Counted from the first letter of the stretch, positions 8,807 through 17,476 are shown. The stretch: 40,397 nt of DNA from Candidatus Baltobacteraceae bacterium (GCA_036559195.1 DATBTN010000031.1:1-40397); one strand, 5' to 3'. The notes: generated by a model not told the origin, from the sequence alone. Program-made: numbers and translations.

Positions 8807-10260
8807 TTCTTCACCACGCGATAGAGCGCCGGGGACCCGGCGATGTACTGCAAATGATAGCCCGGAACCGACCCGAAGACCTGACCCACGACGTAGACGG
8901 GACGGCCGCGCACCCATTGCGGCACGCGTTTGCGATCGTCCTTGAGCCACGCGGTTTCAACGATACGGTCGCCCAGGACGTGCTCCACGTAGGCACCGTA
9001 GGCGAGCGGCGTCGCATAGAGCCACGGCGCGATCAGAATGGCGTTCGATGGGGTACGCGCGAGCACGGTCGCGATGACCGTCTGCGCGCCGGCCGTCGTG
9101 CGTTGATCGAAGACGCCGCGGTTGAGCAGCAGCAGCGCGGCCGCCAGCAGCACGAGCGCGGCCGCGCCGGCTCCGCGCAACAGCGGTACCTGACGCTGCA
9201 GCCAGGCGATGCCGCAGCCTGCGAGAACGGCGGTGACCGCATAGGACGTCAAGTGATAGCGCAGCGGATCGGCTTCGATCGAATAGCCGAGCGCGAACGC
9301 GCTCGGTACGAATGCGGCCAGAAAGATCGCCGAGCCGGCCCACGGATCGCGGCGAAGCAACACGAGAAATCCGACCGCCGCCGCCGCTATACCAAACGGC
9401 GTAAACTCCGTGCGCAACGCGCGCAGATAGCCGGGCCCGGCGTCGCGATAAAGCTGCGGTGAGAAGAGGCGCGCGAACGTCCCGCCGGCATCGAATTCCG
9501 AGCCGCTTACCAACGTCAGGAATCCGGCCTTCGAAGCCGGATGATCCGTATCCCAAAACGGTTTTCCGGGCGGAAGTCCGAGTTGACGCGTCGGATCGAG
9601 CCGCGCCTGCGTGACGTAGGCACTGCGCAGCGGAAGGTAGGCGTAACAAGCGACGCCGGCGACCAGCGCGGCGATCGCCATCGCGAACACGCGCGGGCGG
9701 ACCGTGCGTACGCGCGCGATGAAGATCGCGAGCAGGGCCGGCAATAGCATCGCCACGATCGGGTGCGTCGCGATCCCGAGGCCCCACGCCAAAGCGCCGC
9801 CGACCAGCGCGCGCGCATCCCCCGTTTTATACCAGCGCAGCGCGAGATAGAGCGTCAGCACGGCAAACGCTACGGCTAACGCGTGCACTTCCGCGCGCGT
9901 ACCGCGCGTCCACGCGACCGCGCCGAAGGCGAAGAGCCACGCGGAGCCCATTGCGATCCACGGTTCCTCCGTCAATACATCGACAATGCGCGCCACCAGC
10001 CACGCCGTCAGGCTCATCGCAATCGCGCAGAAGAACGCAACGCGCCCCGCGACCGGACCGATGGCCGCTAGATGCGCGAAGAGCCACGCGAGCAGCGTGA
10101 AGACCGGGAAGCCGGTCGGATGCGCGATCCCGAGGATCCACGGCACGACCTGCATCTCGCCCGTGTCCCAGTACTCAACGACGGCGTCGAGCGAACAGGC
10201 ATAGACGGCGAGCGGAACGAGCCACGCCAGCCAAAAGGCGATGCGTTTCGCCGCGGGCAC
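8803..10260 (-). CDS. DUF2723 (TMEM260-like) membrane protein, probable protein O-mannosyltransferase relative
   Basis: 485 residues from a GTG (MPAAKRIAFWLAWLVPLAVY) whose G overlaps the stop of the upstream gene (TAGTG). About eleven membrane helices are followed by a soluble C-terminal part of about 100 residues. The first exposed loop holds the conserved EYWDTGEM and GIAHPTGFP motifs of DUF2723; the acidic residues match the catalytic position of GT-C enzymes. The human relative TMEM260 is an O-mannosyltransferase, and bacterial members are presumed sugar transferases. Two coupled GT-C-like proteins and a secreted protein form one operon with alaS upstream. The ORF upstream of the GTG is Arg-rich and not used. 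Confidence 0.85.
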   Translation of the reverse strand: MPAAKRIAFWLAWLVPLAVYACSLDAVVEYWDTGEMQVVPWILGIAHPTGFPVFTLLAWLFAHLAAIGPVAGRVAFFCAIAMSLTAWLVARIVDVLTEEPWIAMGSAWLFAFGAVAWTRGTRAEVHALAVAFAVLTLYLALRWYKTGDARALVGGALAWGLGIATHPIVAMLLPALLAIFIARVRTVRPRVFAMAIAALVAGVACYAYLPLRSAYVTQARLDPTRQLGLPPGKPFWDTDHPASKAGFLTLVSGSEFDAGGTFARLFSPQLYRDAGPGYLRALRTEFTPFGIAAAAVGFLVLLRRDPWAGSAIFLAAFVPSAFALGYSIEADPLRYHLTSYAVTAVLAGCGIAWLQRQVPLLRGAGAAALVLLAAALLLLNRGVFDQRTTAGAQTVIATVLARTPSNAILIAPWLYATPLAYGAYVEHVLGDRIVETAWLKDDRKRVPQWVRGRPVYVVGQVFGSVPGYHLQYIAGSPALYRVVKN

Positions 10261-10946
10261 TACGGCTTTGGATGCACGAGCGACGGCAACGGTCTGGGCG
10301 GCGCAAAGGTCGAGGGCGGCAATCGAGCCGGAAACGCATAAGCCGAGAACGCGATCCGCTCGCGCGCGGGTTTCGCGTTCATCGTCGCCGTCACTTGGGC
10401 CAGAGTGGGCACCCAATGCGCGCCCACGCGCGCGTAGTCTACCTCACCCGCGCCGTCTATCGAGCCGTTCGAGGTTCGAAACGTGATCTTCGCCGGCAGA
10501 TAACTCGCGCCGTCGATCGTGACCGTGCGCACGACGAACGCCGACTTCATCGCGGGAATCGCTTCGTACGTGTAGCGAAAGCGTGCGCCGTCGCGCGTCG
10601 CGCGCAAAAATAAAAACGTGTACTCCGATTCGCGCGGAGCGAGCCGCTCGATCGCATAGCGGTCGGCGTAGCGTGCGATGCGCGTCACCTTCCGCTTGAG
10701 ACCCTGCCCGTCGATCGAGAGCGTCTCGTCGCGCACCCGCTCGCCGCTGCGATAGATGCGATGCGTCTGTTCGATGTTGTGCGGACCCGCCTGCGACACG
10801 CCGTACGTAAAAACGACGTTCTTCGCCGGCGCGAGGTTCGCCAGCGCCGTCGCGTAGCGTGCGAGCACGACCTGCGAATCGATCGGCGACGGCGCCGCCG
10901 CCCCCAGTAACAGCAGGGCGGCAACCCATGCGAACGGCGTGCGCAT
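10260..10946 (-). CDS. Secreted protein of unknown function, possibly LolA/LppX-like fold
   Basis: 228 residues. A signal peptide is clear (MRTPFAWVAALLLLGAAAPS, with cleavage after AAA-P or soon after). The mature part is beta-rich with alternating charged strands (THRIYRSGERVRDETLSIDG, then RFRYTYEAIPAM..., YLPAKITFRTSNG) and resembles outer-membrane lipoprotein-carrier folds, but I cannot name a family. The last 25 residues are Pro-rich (ARLPPSTFAPPRPLPSLVHP). It sits four bases after alaS and overlaps the DUF2723 gene, so it is likely to work with the membrane transferases, perhaps as a substrate or accessory. Confidence 0.72.
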   Translation of the reverse strand: MRTPFAWVAALLLLGAAAPSPIDSQVVLARYATALANLAPAKNVVFTYGVSQAGPHNIEQTHRIYRSGERVRDETLSIDGQGLKRKVTRIARYADRYAIERLAPRESEYTFLFLRATRDGARFRYTYEAIPAMKSAFVVRTVTIDGASYLPAKITFRTSNGSIDGAGEVDYARVGAHWVPTLAQVTATMNAKPARERIAFSAYAFPARLPPSTFAPPRPLPSLVHPKP

Positions 10947-10950
10947 CGCG

Positions 10951-13554
10951 CTAGGTGAGGACCGCGTCGCGAATGGCCCGCACCGCCGCGCCGGCGCCGT
11001 CGGGGTTCTTCCCGCCGCCCTGCGCCTGCGCCGGCTGGCCGCCGCCGCGTCCGTCGATGTGCGGCGCGGCGACTTTGATGAGGTTGCCCGCGTGAACGCC
11101 GGCTTTCACCATATCGTCGCTCGCGCTGATCAGCAGATTCACCGTGCCGTTGTCCACGCCCGCGAGCGCAACGACGCCGCTTCGCAAACGCGTGCGGATC
11201 GCGTTGCTTAGATGCTTGAGCGCTTCGGCGTTCGCTTCGGGCACGACCGCGCCGACGAAGGTTTTCGCACCCAAACGCTCTGCGCTCTCTACGTACGTCT
11301 GCGCGTCGGCCGAAGCCAGGCGCGCCTTGAGCTCGCCGACGGCGGTCTGCAAATCCTTGACCTCGCGCTGCAGTTTACTCACACGCTCGACCACGTCTTC
11401 GGGTGCGGTCGCAAGCGACCCGGCGATTTCACCGACGAGCTCTTGCTGCTGCTCGATGTGCGATTCGGCGGAGCGCGAGACGCACGACTCGATGCGCCGG
11501 ATGCCGCTGCCGATCGACGCCTCCGAGAGAATGACGAAGAAACCGAGTTCGCCGGTCGAGTGCGCGTGCGTGCCCCCGCAGAACTCGACGGCCGGTCCGG
11601 CCTTGACTACGCGCACGCGATCGCCGTACTTTTCCCCGAACATCATGATCGCGCCCGAGGCGCGCGCTTCCTCGAGGTTCATGACGCGCGTCTCGAGCGG
11701 CGTGTCGTCGCGAATCATCTCGTTGACCCGCCGCGCGACTTCGCGCCGTTGCTCCGGCGTTAGCGCTCCGGACGGCGACCGAAAGTCGAAGCGCATGCGA
11801 TCGATTCCAACCCACGATCCGGCTTGCGCAACATCCTCGCCGAGCACGTCTTTGAGGGCGCGCTGCAAGAGATGCGCCGAGGTATGGTGACGTCGAATCT
11901 CGCGCCGCCATTCCGGATCGACGATCGTACGCACCTCATCGCCGACGCGCAGGGTTCCGCTGCGAACCGTTCCGGCGTGCGCCACCGCCTCGCCCGCGTA
12001 CTGCGTATCGGTAACGTCAAAACGGGCATCGCCGATCGTTATCGTTCCGCGATCCCCGATCTGGCCGCCCTTCTCGCCATAGAACGACGTGCGGTCGAGC
12101 ACGAGTTGACCGCTCTCGCCGGCAGCAAGTGCGTCGATCGATTGATCTTGTGCGAGAATGGCGACGATCGAGCCGGCCGCCTCAAGCCCGTCGTATCCAA
12201 GAAACTCGCTCTTGACGGCCGGCAGCTCCGCGAGCGTGACGACGCCGCGCTTGGATTTCGCATCCGCGCGCGCGCGCTGTCGCTGCTGGTTCATCGCGAC
12301 CTCGAAGCCGGCCGAGTCGACGCGCACGCCGCGCTCCGAAGCAATCTCGCGCGTCAATTCAATCGGGAAACCGTACGTGTCGTGCAGCGCGAATGCATCC
12401 TCGCCTCCGATCGTGCCGGCGTCGCCGGCATCGGCCAGCAGCGCGTCCAGACGGGTCATCCCGCGCTCGAGCGTTCGATCGAACGTCTCTTCCTCAACCC
12501 GCAGCGCTTGCTGGATGCGCGTCGCGTTCGCACGCAACTCCGGGTAGCCCGATTCGAGCGATGCGACGACCGCCGGAACCAGGCTCGTGAGAAACCCGTC
12601 GGGGTACCCCAACAACCGCCCGTTGCGAATCGCGCGCCGAATCAAGAATCGCAAGACGTATCCGCGATCGGTATTGCCTGGATAGATCCCGTCGTTGATG
12701 AGAAAGGTCGCCGCCCGCGCGTGGTCGGCGATGATGTTGCGCCGCTCCAACTGCGCCTTGGCATCGAGCGACGTACTTCCGACTTTCGGTTGCGCCTCGA
12801 TCAAATCCGTGAAGAGATCGGTCTCGTACATCGAGACTTTTCCGTTGACGACGGCGAGCATTCGCTCCATCCCCGCGCCCGTATCGATCTGCTTGCGCGG
12901 CAGTTCTTCGAGTTTGCCCGCCGCGTCGCGGTTGTATTGCTGGAACACGACGTTCCAAATCTCGACGAAACGATTGCCCTTATTCGGTCCATCGTCCTCG
13001 GGGCCGAGTGCGTTTTCGGCGCCGATATCGTAGAATATCTCCGTGCACGGCCCGCATGGCCCGGTCGCACCCATCGTCCAAAAATTATCTTCATCGAACC
13101 GCGTGATGCGCGTCGCCGGCAAACCGATATCCTCGCGCCAAATCCGCTCGGCATCGTCATCACCCGTATGCACGGTTACCGCAAGACGCGACGGATCGAG
13201 GGCCAGCACGCCGGTTACAAATTCCCACGCAAACCGAATCGCCTCGGGCTTGTAATACCCGCCGAAACTAAAATTGCCGAGCATCTCAAGAAACGTGCCG
13301 TGACGCCCCGTCCGTCCGACGTTCTCGATATCGCTCTTCGCACCGGCAACGCGCAAACACCGCTGCACCGTCACCGCATTGAGCGCCGGTGCCGGTTCGT
13401 CACCCAAAAACGCGGGAACGAATTGCTCCATCCCCGCAATCGTAAACAGCGTCGTAGAAAGCGCGTCCGGAATCAAACTCGCCGAAGGAACATGCTTATG
13501 CTCCCGCGAGGTAAAAAACTCGACAAAGGCCGACCGAAGTTCTTGGCTTCTCAT
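10951..13554 (-). CDS. alaS: Alanyl-tRNA synthetase
   Basis: 867 residues, full length for the family. The N-terminal class II catalytic domain begins MRSQELRSAFVEFFTSREH and includes the KQIDTGAGMERML motif 3 region. The editing domain carries the zinc ligands HHTSAH and CGGTHAHSTGE, which clear Ser- and Gly-tRNA(Ala). A coiled linker leads to the C-terminal glycine-rich C-Ala domain (GRGGGQPAQAQGGG). The ATG is preceded by GGAG at six bases. The 236 bases upstream, to the sigma factor, hold a large inverted repeat, so alaS expression may respond to that structure. Large plus-strand open frames opposite it are shadows. Confidence 0.99.
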   Translation of the reverse strand: MRSQELRSAFVEFFTSREHKHVPSASLIPDALSTTLFTIAGMEQFVPAFLGDEPAPALNAVTVQRCLRVAGAKSDIENVGRTGRHGTFLEMLGNFSFGGYYKPEAIRFAWEFVTGVLALDPSRLAVTVHTGDDDAERIWREDIGLPATRITRFDEDNFWTMGATGPCGPCTEIFYDIGAENALGPEDDGPNKGNRFVEIWNVVFQQYNRDAAGKLEELPRKQIDTGAGMERMLAVVNGKVSMYETDLFTDLIEAQPKVGSTSLDAKAQLERRNIIADHARAATFLINDGIYPGNTDRGYVLRFLIRRAIRNGRLLGYPDGFLTSLVPAVVASLESGYPELRANATRIQQALRVEEETFDRTLERGMTRLDALLADAGDAGTIGGEDAFALHDTYGFPIELTREIASERGVRVDSAGFEVAMNQQRQRARADAKSKRGVVTLAELPAVKSEFLGYDGLEAAGSIVAILAQDQSIDALAAGESGQLVLDRTSFYGEKGGQIGDRGTITIGDARFDVTDTQYAGEAVAHAGTVRSGTLRVGDEVRTIVDPEWRREIRRHHTSAHLLQRALKDVLGEDVAQAGSWVGIDRMRFDFRSPSGALTPEQRREVARRVNEMIRDDTPLETRVMNLEEARASGAIMMFGEKYGDRVRVVKAGPAVEFCGGTHAHSTGELGFFVILSEASIGSGIRRIESCVSRSAESHIEQQQELVGEIAGSLATAPEDVVERVSKLQREVKDLQTAVGELKARLASADAQTYVESAERLGAKTFVGAVVPEANAEALKHLSNAIRTRLRSGVVALAGVDNGTVNLLISASDDMVKAGVHAGNLIKVAAPHIDGRGGGQPAQAQGGGKNPDGAGAAVRAIRDAVLT

Positions 13555-13595
13555 AGGAACTCCAATACATTATCCCCCAAGCCCATCCCAAGCCT

Positions 13596-13809
13596 GCACG
13601 TTCTTCAGGAGTAGGTGCGAGCGCCGGTCAGGCGCGACGCGGGGCCCCCATACGCGGGGGCTCCGAGCATCGTCCGAAGCCAGGATGGCGAGAGGACGAT
13701 GTCGGGCAGTAGCGATTTCGCAAGGAAGCGAAATCGCGGGCGTCCCCGCGTATGGGGGCCCCGCGTCGCGCCTGACCGACGACGTGCACCCTACTCCTGA
13801 AGAACGTGC
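13596..13809. repeat. Large inverted repeat with internal hairpins at the sigF/alaS junction
   Basis: Two perfect arms nest here. Outer arms of 20 bases: 13596-13615 (gcacgttcttcaggagtagg) and 13790-13809. Inner arms of 35 bases: 13625-13659 and 13744-13778, both holding gcgcgacgcggggccccc and related bases. Between them are two smaller perfect hairpins: CATCGTCC 13668-13675 with GGACGATG 13694-13701, and GCGATTTCGC 13712-13721 with GCGAAATCGC 13728-13737. The right outer arm is the last 19 bases of the sigma factor gene including its stop, so the left arm is an inverted second copy of that gene end. As RNA this would form a very strong cruciform-like fold between sigF and alaS. No T-run follows, so it is not a standard terminator. 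Confidence 0.93.
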
Positions 13810-14579
13810 CGCAACTTCTCAAGCGCCTTTTGCTGAAGCCGCGAGACGTGCATCTGCGACACGTTGAGCCGCTTGGCAATCTCCGTCTGCGAAACGCTTT
13901 CGTAGAAGCGCAGGTACAGAATCACGCGCTCGCGCCCGGTGAGCACCTCGAACGCGCGCTCCAGGTTTGCCTTATCCTCGAGCAATGCGAGTCCCGCATC
14001 GGTCGTGCCGATATAATCGGCGAGCGTCTGTGACTTCTTATCGCCTTCGCCGGAGAGTTCGGTATCGAGCGAGAGCAGGTTATAGGCCTGCCCGAGTTCT
14101 TGCGCCTCGAGGATGTCTTCTTCGCTTGCGTTGAGCTGCGTGGCCAGCTCCTTGACGGTCGGACTACGCCCGAGCTTGACCGAGAGTTTCTCGATCGCTC
14201 GATTGACCGCAAGGTTGAGCTCTTGCAGGCGGCGTGGAACCTTCACGGCCCAGCCCTTGTCGCGGAAATAGCGTTTGATCTCGCCGACGATCGTGGGGGT
14301 CGCGTAGGTCGTGAACTCGACGCCGCGCTCCAAATCGAATCGGTCGATGGCCTTTAAGAGGCCGACCGTACCGACTTGAATGAGATCGTCGAGGGCTTCG
14401 CCGCGGTTGGCGAACTTCACGGCCAAATAGCGCACCAAGTTGAGGTGCGCTACGACAAGATCGCTTCGCAAGTGCTCGTACTCGGGACCGCCGGGTCGCG
14501 CCTTAGCTTCGGCGAAACGCGCAAACGTCTCGCGCGTCTTCTGGCGATCCCAGCGCTCGTCTTGGGGGTGCTGTTGCAC
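13791..14579 (-). CDS. sigF: RNA polymerase sigma factor, SigB/SigF/SigG family
   Basis: 262 residues, matching sporulation and stress sigma factors of the sigma-70 group 3. Region 2 is clear (LVRYLAVKFANRGEALDDLI, then QVGTVGLLKAIDRFD and EFTTYATPTIVGEIKRYFRD), region 3 follows (VPRRLQELNLAVNRAIEKLS) and region 4 ends with a helix-turn-helix (VSQTEIAKRLNVSQMHVSRL). The GTG start shares a base with the stop of the anti-sigma gene (TAGTG). As in Bacillus spoIIA and rsb operons it is the last gene after antagonist and kinase, so its activity should be set by partner switching. Target promoters are not identified here. Confidence 0.94.
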   Translation of the reverse strand: MQQHPQDERWDRQKTRETFARFAEAKARPGGPEYEHLRSDLVVAHLNLVRYLAVKFANRGEALDDLIQVGTVGLLKAIDRFDLERGVEFTTYATPTIVGEIKRYFRDKGWAVKVPRRLQELNLAVNRAIEKLSVKLGRSPTVKELATQLNASEEDILEAQELGQAYNLLSLDTELSGEGDKKSQTLADYIGTTDAGLALLEDKANLERAFEVLTGRERVILYLRFYESVSQTEIAKRLNVSQMHVSRLQQKALEKLRHVLQE

Positions 14580-15019
14580 TATGGGTTAGAGCTCTGGACT
14601 TTTTTTGTCATGACCAGATTCGTACCGCTGTCGGACGAAACGTCGTATTCGACGGTATCCATCAACGACCGAATCAAGAACACGCCAAGCCCGCCGACGC
14701 GAGGCTCGTCGACGCGCCGCGACACGATCTGTTCGGGCCTCGTTCCGTGGCCGTAATCGCGCACGCGCACGGTCAAGCCCTCGGCTTCGGTCTCACACGT
14801 GATCTCGATCTGATTACTCCCCGACGCATGCTGGATACAGTTCGTGCATGCTTCAGCGACGGCGAGCTTGATATCCTCGATATCCTCGATAGAAAAATTC
14901 AGCCGGTTGGCAACGGCCGCGACGGCGAGGCGAGCTACGGCGACCCACTCCGCCTTGCTCGGGATCCGTAGCTCCACGACGCCGAGCGAACTGTTCTCCT
15001 GAGACGCTGGTTGGTTCAC
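14579..15019 (-). CDS. rsbW: Anti-sigma factor serine kinase, RsbW/SpoIIAB type
   Basis: 146 residues of the GHKL ATPase fold. The N box is present (AVAEACTNCIQHA), then the G1-like DYGHGTRP and the G2 box GGLGVFLIRSLMD. Family members bind a SigB/SigF-type factor and hold it inactive, or phosphorylate and release a STAS antagonist. The first 18 residues are a polar extension. The GTG start overlaps the antagonist stop (GTGA), and its stop overlaps the sigma start, so all three proteins should be made in fixed ratio. Confidence 0.94.
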   Translation of the reverse strand: MNQPASQENSSLGVVELRIPSKAEWVAVARLAVAAVANRLNFSIEDIEDIKLAVAEACTNCIQHASGSNQIEITCETEAEGLTVRVRDYGHGTRPEQIVSRRVDEPRVGGLGVFLIRSLMDTVEYDVSSDSGTNLVMTKKVQSSNP

Positions 15020-15360
15020 ACCAAAGCTTTCGTTGCGGCGTCTTCGTCATCGTAGATGCCGAAGATCTTCACCAGTCCCGTGATGTCGAAGATCTTCTTG
15101 ATCTGCGGATTGGTACAGACGAGATTGACCGTGCCGCCGTGCTCGCGAACGCGCTTTAGGCCTCCGATCAAGACGCCGAGCCCGGTCGAATCGATATATC
15201 GAACCTTTTCCAAGTTGATGACGAGATTGTAGTGCCCTTTGTCGATGAGATCGCCGATGGCATCTTTTACTTTCGGCGACGTGTAGACGTCGATCTCGCC
15301 ATTGAGATCGACGACGTAACTCTCTCCTTGAGTCTCGCGAACGTTCACTTTGATATCCAC
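15016..15360 (-). CDS. rsbV: Anti-sigma factor antagonist, STAS domain (RsbV/SpoIIAA type)
   Basis: 114 residues covering a single STAS domain. The phosphorylatable serine is Ser58 in RYIDSTGLGVLIGG, the same position as in B. subtilis SpoIIAA. When dephosphorylated, such proteins bind the RsbW-type kinase and free the sigma factor. No PP2C phosphatase is found in the window, so the signal input lies elsewhere. The GTG start has a GGAG five bases away that overlaps the stop of the upstream ytxH gene. It forms the first gene of the rsbV-rsbW-sigF set. Confidence 0.95.
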   Translation of the reverse strand: MDIKVNVRETQGESYVVDLNGEIDVYTSPKVKDAIGDLIDKGHYNLVINLEKVRYIDSTGLGVLIGGLKRVREHGGTVNLVCTNPQIKKIFDITGLVKIFGIYDDEDAATKALV

Positions 15361-15368
15361 GCTTGCTC

Positions 15369-15734
15369 CTACAGGTCCGAGGTTTTGCGCGATAAGTCGT
15401 CGCGCACGGAATCCGCTTCCGATTTGCCTTCATCGACTGCGGCATTGATATTCGACCGCGCGTTGTCGACGACGGTCTTCCCGCGTTCGTACAGGTCCGA
15501 CGCGTTCGATTGCCAGTTGCTGGTCGCATCGCTAACTTGCGCGCGCAGGTCGCCGGTGGCGTCCATGGCAAAGTTGGAGGCTTCGCGCGCTTTTCCAACG
15601 AGCAGATCCCGCGTCTCTTCTTGGGAGATTAACACGGCAACCGCTGCGCCTACCAACGCGCCAACCAGGAACCCGGGGAAAAAACCTCCGCCGCGCTCTT
15701 CGCGCCGCTCCGGCCGTTCGTTTTCGTCACTCAT
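15369..15734 (-). CDS. YtxH-domain stress-type membrane protein
   Basis: 121 residues. A charged N-terminus (MSDENERPERREERGGG) is followed by a Gly/Ala-rich helix (FFPGFLVGALVGAAVAVLIS), then QEETRDLL, the start of a long amphipathic helix with repeated Ala/Asp/Ser heptads up to the C-terminus. This is the YtxH layout (Pfam PF12732). In Bacillus ytxH is SigB- and SigH-controlled, so the position directly before rsbV here fits a stress regulon gene or an autoregulated operon. The start overlaps the stop of the DUF948-like gene (ATGA). Confidence 0.85.
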   Translation of the reverse strand: MSDENERPERREERGGGFFPGFLVGALVGAAVAVLISQEETRDLLVGKAREASNFAMDATGDLRAQVSDATSNWQSNASDLYERGKTVVDNARSNINAAVDEGKSEADSVRDDLSRKTSDL

Positions 15735-16162
15735 GTCATCTCCCGTTCGACGCTCTCCGCGCGTCCGTTTTCCGATCCGCCTCGCACTAACCGGCGCAAC
15801 CCGGCGCTGATACCGCCGAGCGTTGCACCGACGTTGACGATCGACGGCGATAGTGCGTTTTGAGTAAGTTTGGCCGTTTGAGAAACCGAGCCCGCCACAT
15901 CTTCGAGCGCTTTCACGACGCCCGCGGCGCGCGCGATCGTAGAATCCGCCGTATCTGCAATACCGCCTACGTGCGCGAGCATCTCACCGACCGGTACGCC
16001 CAGGTTGGCGATCTGCGTGTCGACCCCATCGAGCGTGCGGTCGACGCGTGCGAGCGTTTTAGCCAGAGCCAGCATCGCCATAAGAACGCCGATGCCGATC
16101 AATAAAACACCGACCCCGACGCCGATGTCGAGGACGATAGCCCAATCAAACCCCGTGTTCAA
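15731..16162 (-). CDS. DUF948-like membrane-anchored coiled-coil protein
   Basis: 143 residues. One N-terminal helix (WAIVLDIGVGVGVLLIGIGV and onwards) is followed by a long Ala/Val/Thr heptad region (LDGVDTQIANLGVPVGEMLA and similar) of the type in Pfam DUF948, often paired with YtxH in Gram-positive general stress operons (Bacillus ytxG-ytxH). The TTG start is fixed by a GGAGG five bases upstream. The upstream gap to the cysteine desulfurase is 60 bases and may hold the operon promoter. Confidence 0.75.
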   Translation of the reverse strand: MNTGFDWAIVLDIGVGVGVLLIGIGVLMAMLALAKTLARVDRTLDGVDTQIANLGVPVGEMLAHVGGIADTADSTIARAAGVVKALEDVAGSVSQTAKLTQNALSPSIVNVGATLGGISAGLRRLVRGGSENGRAESVEREMT

Positions 16163-16222
16163 GGTAACCTCCGTGCGCGCTTTCCGGACGCTCGCTCATG
16201 ATTCCCCGCATCCGCCCTTTTC

Positions 16223-17392
16223 TTACGCAGGAATTCGAGAAAACTCTCGCAGGTCGCCGATGGCGCGCGCCAGCGCTTCCACCACCCGGTCGATCTCGAA
16301 CTCGGTCGTCTCCCGGCCCAGCGAAAACCGGATGACGCCCCGCATCCACGCCTCCGGTAATCCGAGCGCCGCGATCACGTGGCTCGGTTCGAGCGCTCCC
16401 GAGGTACAGGCCGAACCCGCCGAGACGGCGATGCCTTCGAGATCGAGCCGCACCAGCACGTGCTCCGATTCAACGCCCAAGAAGCTCGCGCTGCAGTGCG
16501 TCGGAAGCCGCGGCGCCTCGCGGCCGTTGATGCGGACGTGCGCGATCCGCTTGAGGATACCCGCTTCGAGGCGGTCGCGCAGCGCGCCGATGCGGCGGCT
16601 TGCTTCCGAGCGTTCGGCTCCGGCTAGTTCCAAGGCCGCGACCATGCCCGCGATGCCCGCGACGTTCTCGGTCCCCGAGCGATTGGCGAACTCTTGGCCG
16701 CCGCCGTGAATCAGCGGCCGCAGCGGCGTCCCATCGCGCACGTAGAGCGCGCCGACTCCCTTGGGCCCGTAGAATTTGTGGGCCGAAATCGAGAGCAGGT
16801 CGACCCCCAACTCCGGGCAATCGACGCTCAGCGAGACCGGAACCTGGACGGCATCGGTGTGGAAGAGCACGCCGGCGCCGCGAGCCAGCGAGGCCAGCTC
16901 GCGGATGGGCTGCACGGTTCCAAGCTCGTTGTTGGCATACATGACCGAGGCGAGCACGGTATCGGGGCGCAGGGCGGCGGCAAAACGCTCCGGCTCGACC
17001 ACGCCGTCCGCGGTGACGGGCAGCAGCGTCACCGCCCAGCCGTCCTCCGCCAGTGCCTCGAGCGCGCGTAGGACCGCGTGATGCTCGATGACCGTCGACA
17101 CGACGTGCCGGCCGCGGTCGCGCAGGGCCCGAGCGACGCCGAAGATTGCCAGGTTGTCGGCTTCGGAACCGCCGCCGGTAAAGACGATTTCTTTGCGCGT
17201 CGCACCGAACAGACGTGCGATTCGATCGCGAGCGTCGTCGAGCGCGGCGCGCGCGGCGCGGCCCCGCGCGTGCTGCGAGCTCGGATTGTATCCGTTGGCC
17301 GTGAAGTGCGGCAGCATCGCTTCGACGACCTCGGTTCGAGCCGGCGTCGTGGCGGCGTTATCGAGGTAGATCGGGGGAAGAATTTCGTCCAT
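16223..17392 (-). CDS. Cysteine desulfurase, NifS/IscS family
   Basis: 389 residues from ATG (MDEILPPIYLDNAATTPART); an in-frame TTG at 17410 would add six residues and neither start has an ideally spaced ribosome site. The PLP lysine is in ISAHKFYGPKGVGAL and the catalytic cysteine in SAGSACTSGALEPS, in the short-loop form typical of NifS/IscS. Other motifs include GSEADNLA and HTDAVQ. The enzyme removes sulfur from cysteine as a persulfide for Fe-S clusters or tRNA thiolation. No IscU, MnmA or other partner is adjacent, so the exact role is open. Confidence 0.93.
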   Translation of the reverse strand: MDEILPPIYLDNAATTPARTEVVEAMLPHFTANGYNPSSQHARGRAARAALDDARDRIARLFGATRKEIVFTGGGSEADNLAIFGVARALRDRGRHVVSTVIEHHAVLRALEALAEDGWAVTLLPVTADGVVEPERFAAALRPDTVLASVMYANNELGTVQPIRELASLARGAGVLFHTDAVQVPVSLSVDCPELGVDLLSISAHKFYGPKGVGALYVRDGTPLRPLIHGGGQEFANRSGTENVAGIAGMVAALELAGAERSEASRRIGALRDRLEAGILKRIAHVRINGREAPRLPTHCSASFLGVESEHVLVRLDLEGIAVSAGSACTSGALEPSHVIAALGLPEAWMRGVIRFSLGRETTEFEIDRVVEALARAIGDLREFSRIPA

Positions 17393-17476
17393 TTCCTCAG
17401 CACGTTCCAAGATTGCAGCGCTAGTCTATGCCTGTGCGAAGCTCCATTGCACACTCCGAGAAGTAGCAACGGGAAC

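Noticed and set aside
13596-13809. Ordinary bidirectional terminator or IS element at the sigF/alaS gap
   Set aside because: There is no T-tract after the stems and no transposase frame inside; the structure is far larger than a terminator.
17401-17476. Small SRP (4.5S) RNA before the plus-strand terminator
   Set aside because: The string gagaagtagcaacgg loosely recalls the SRP core, but the GGAAG/AGCAG internal loops and a closing helix are not present and the space is too short.
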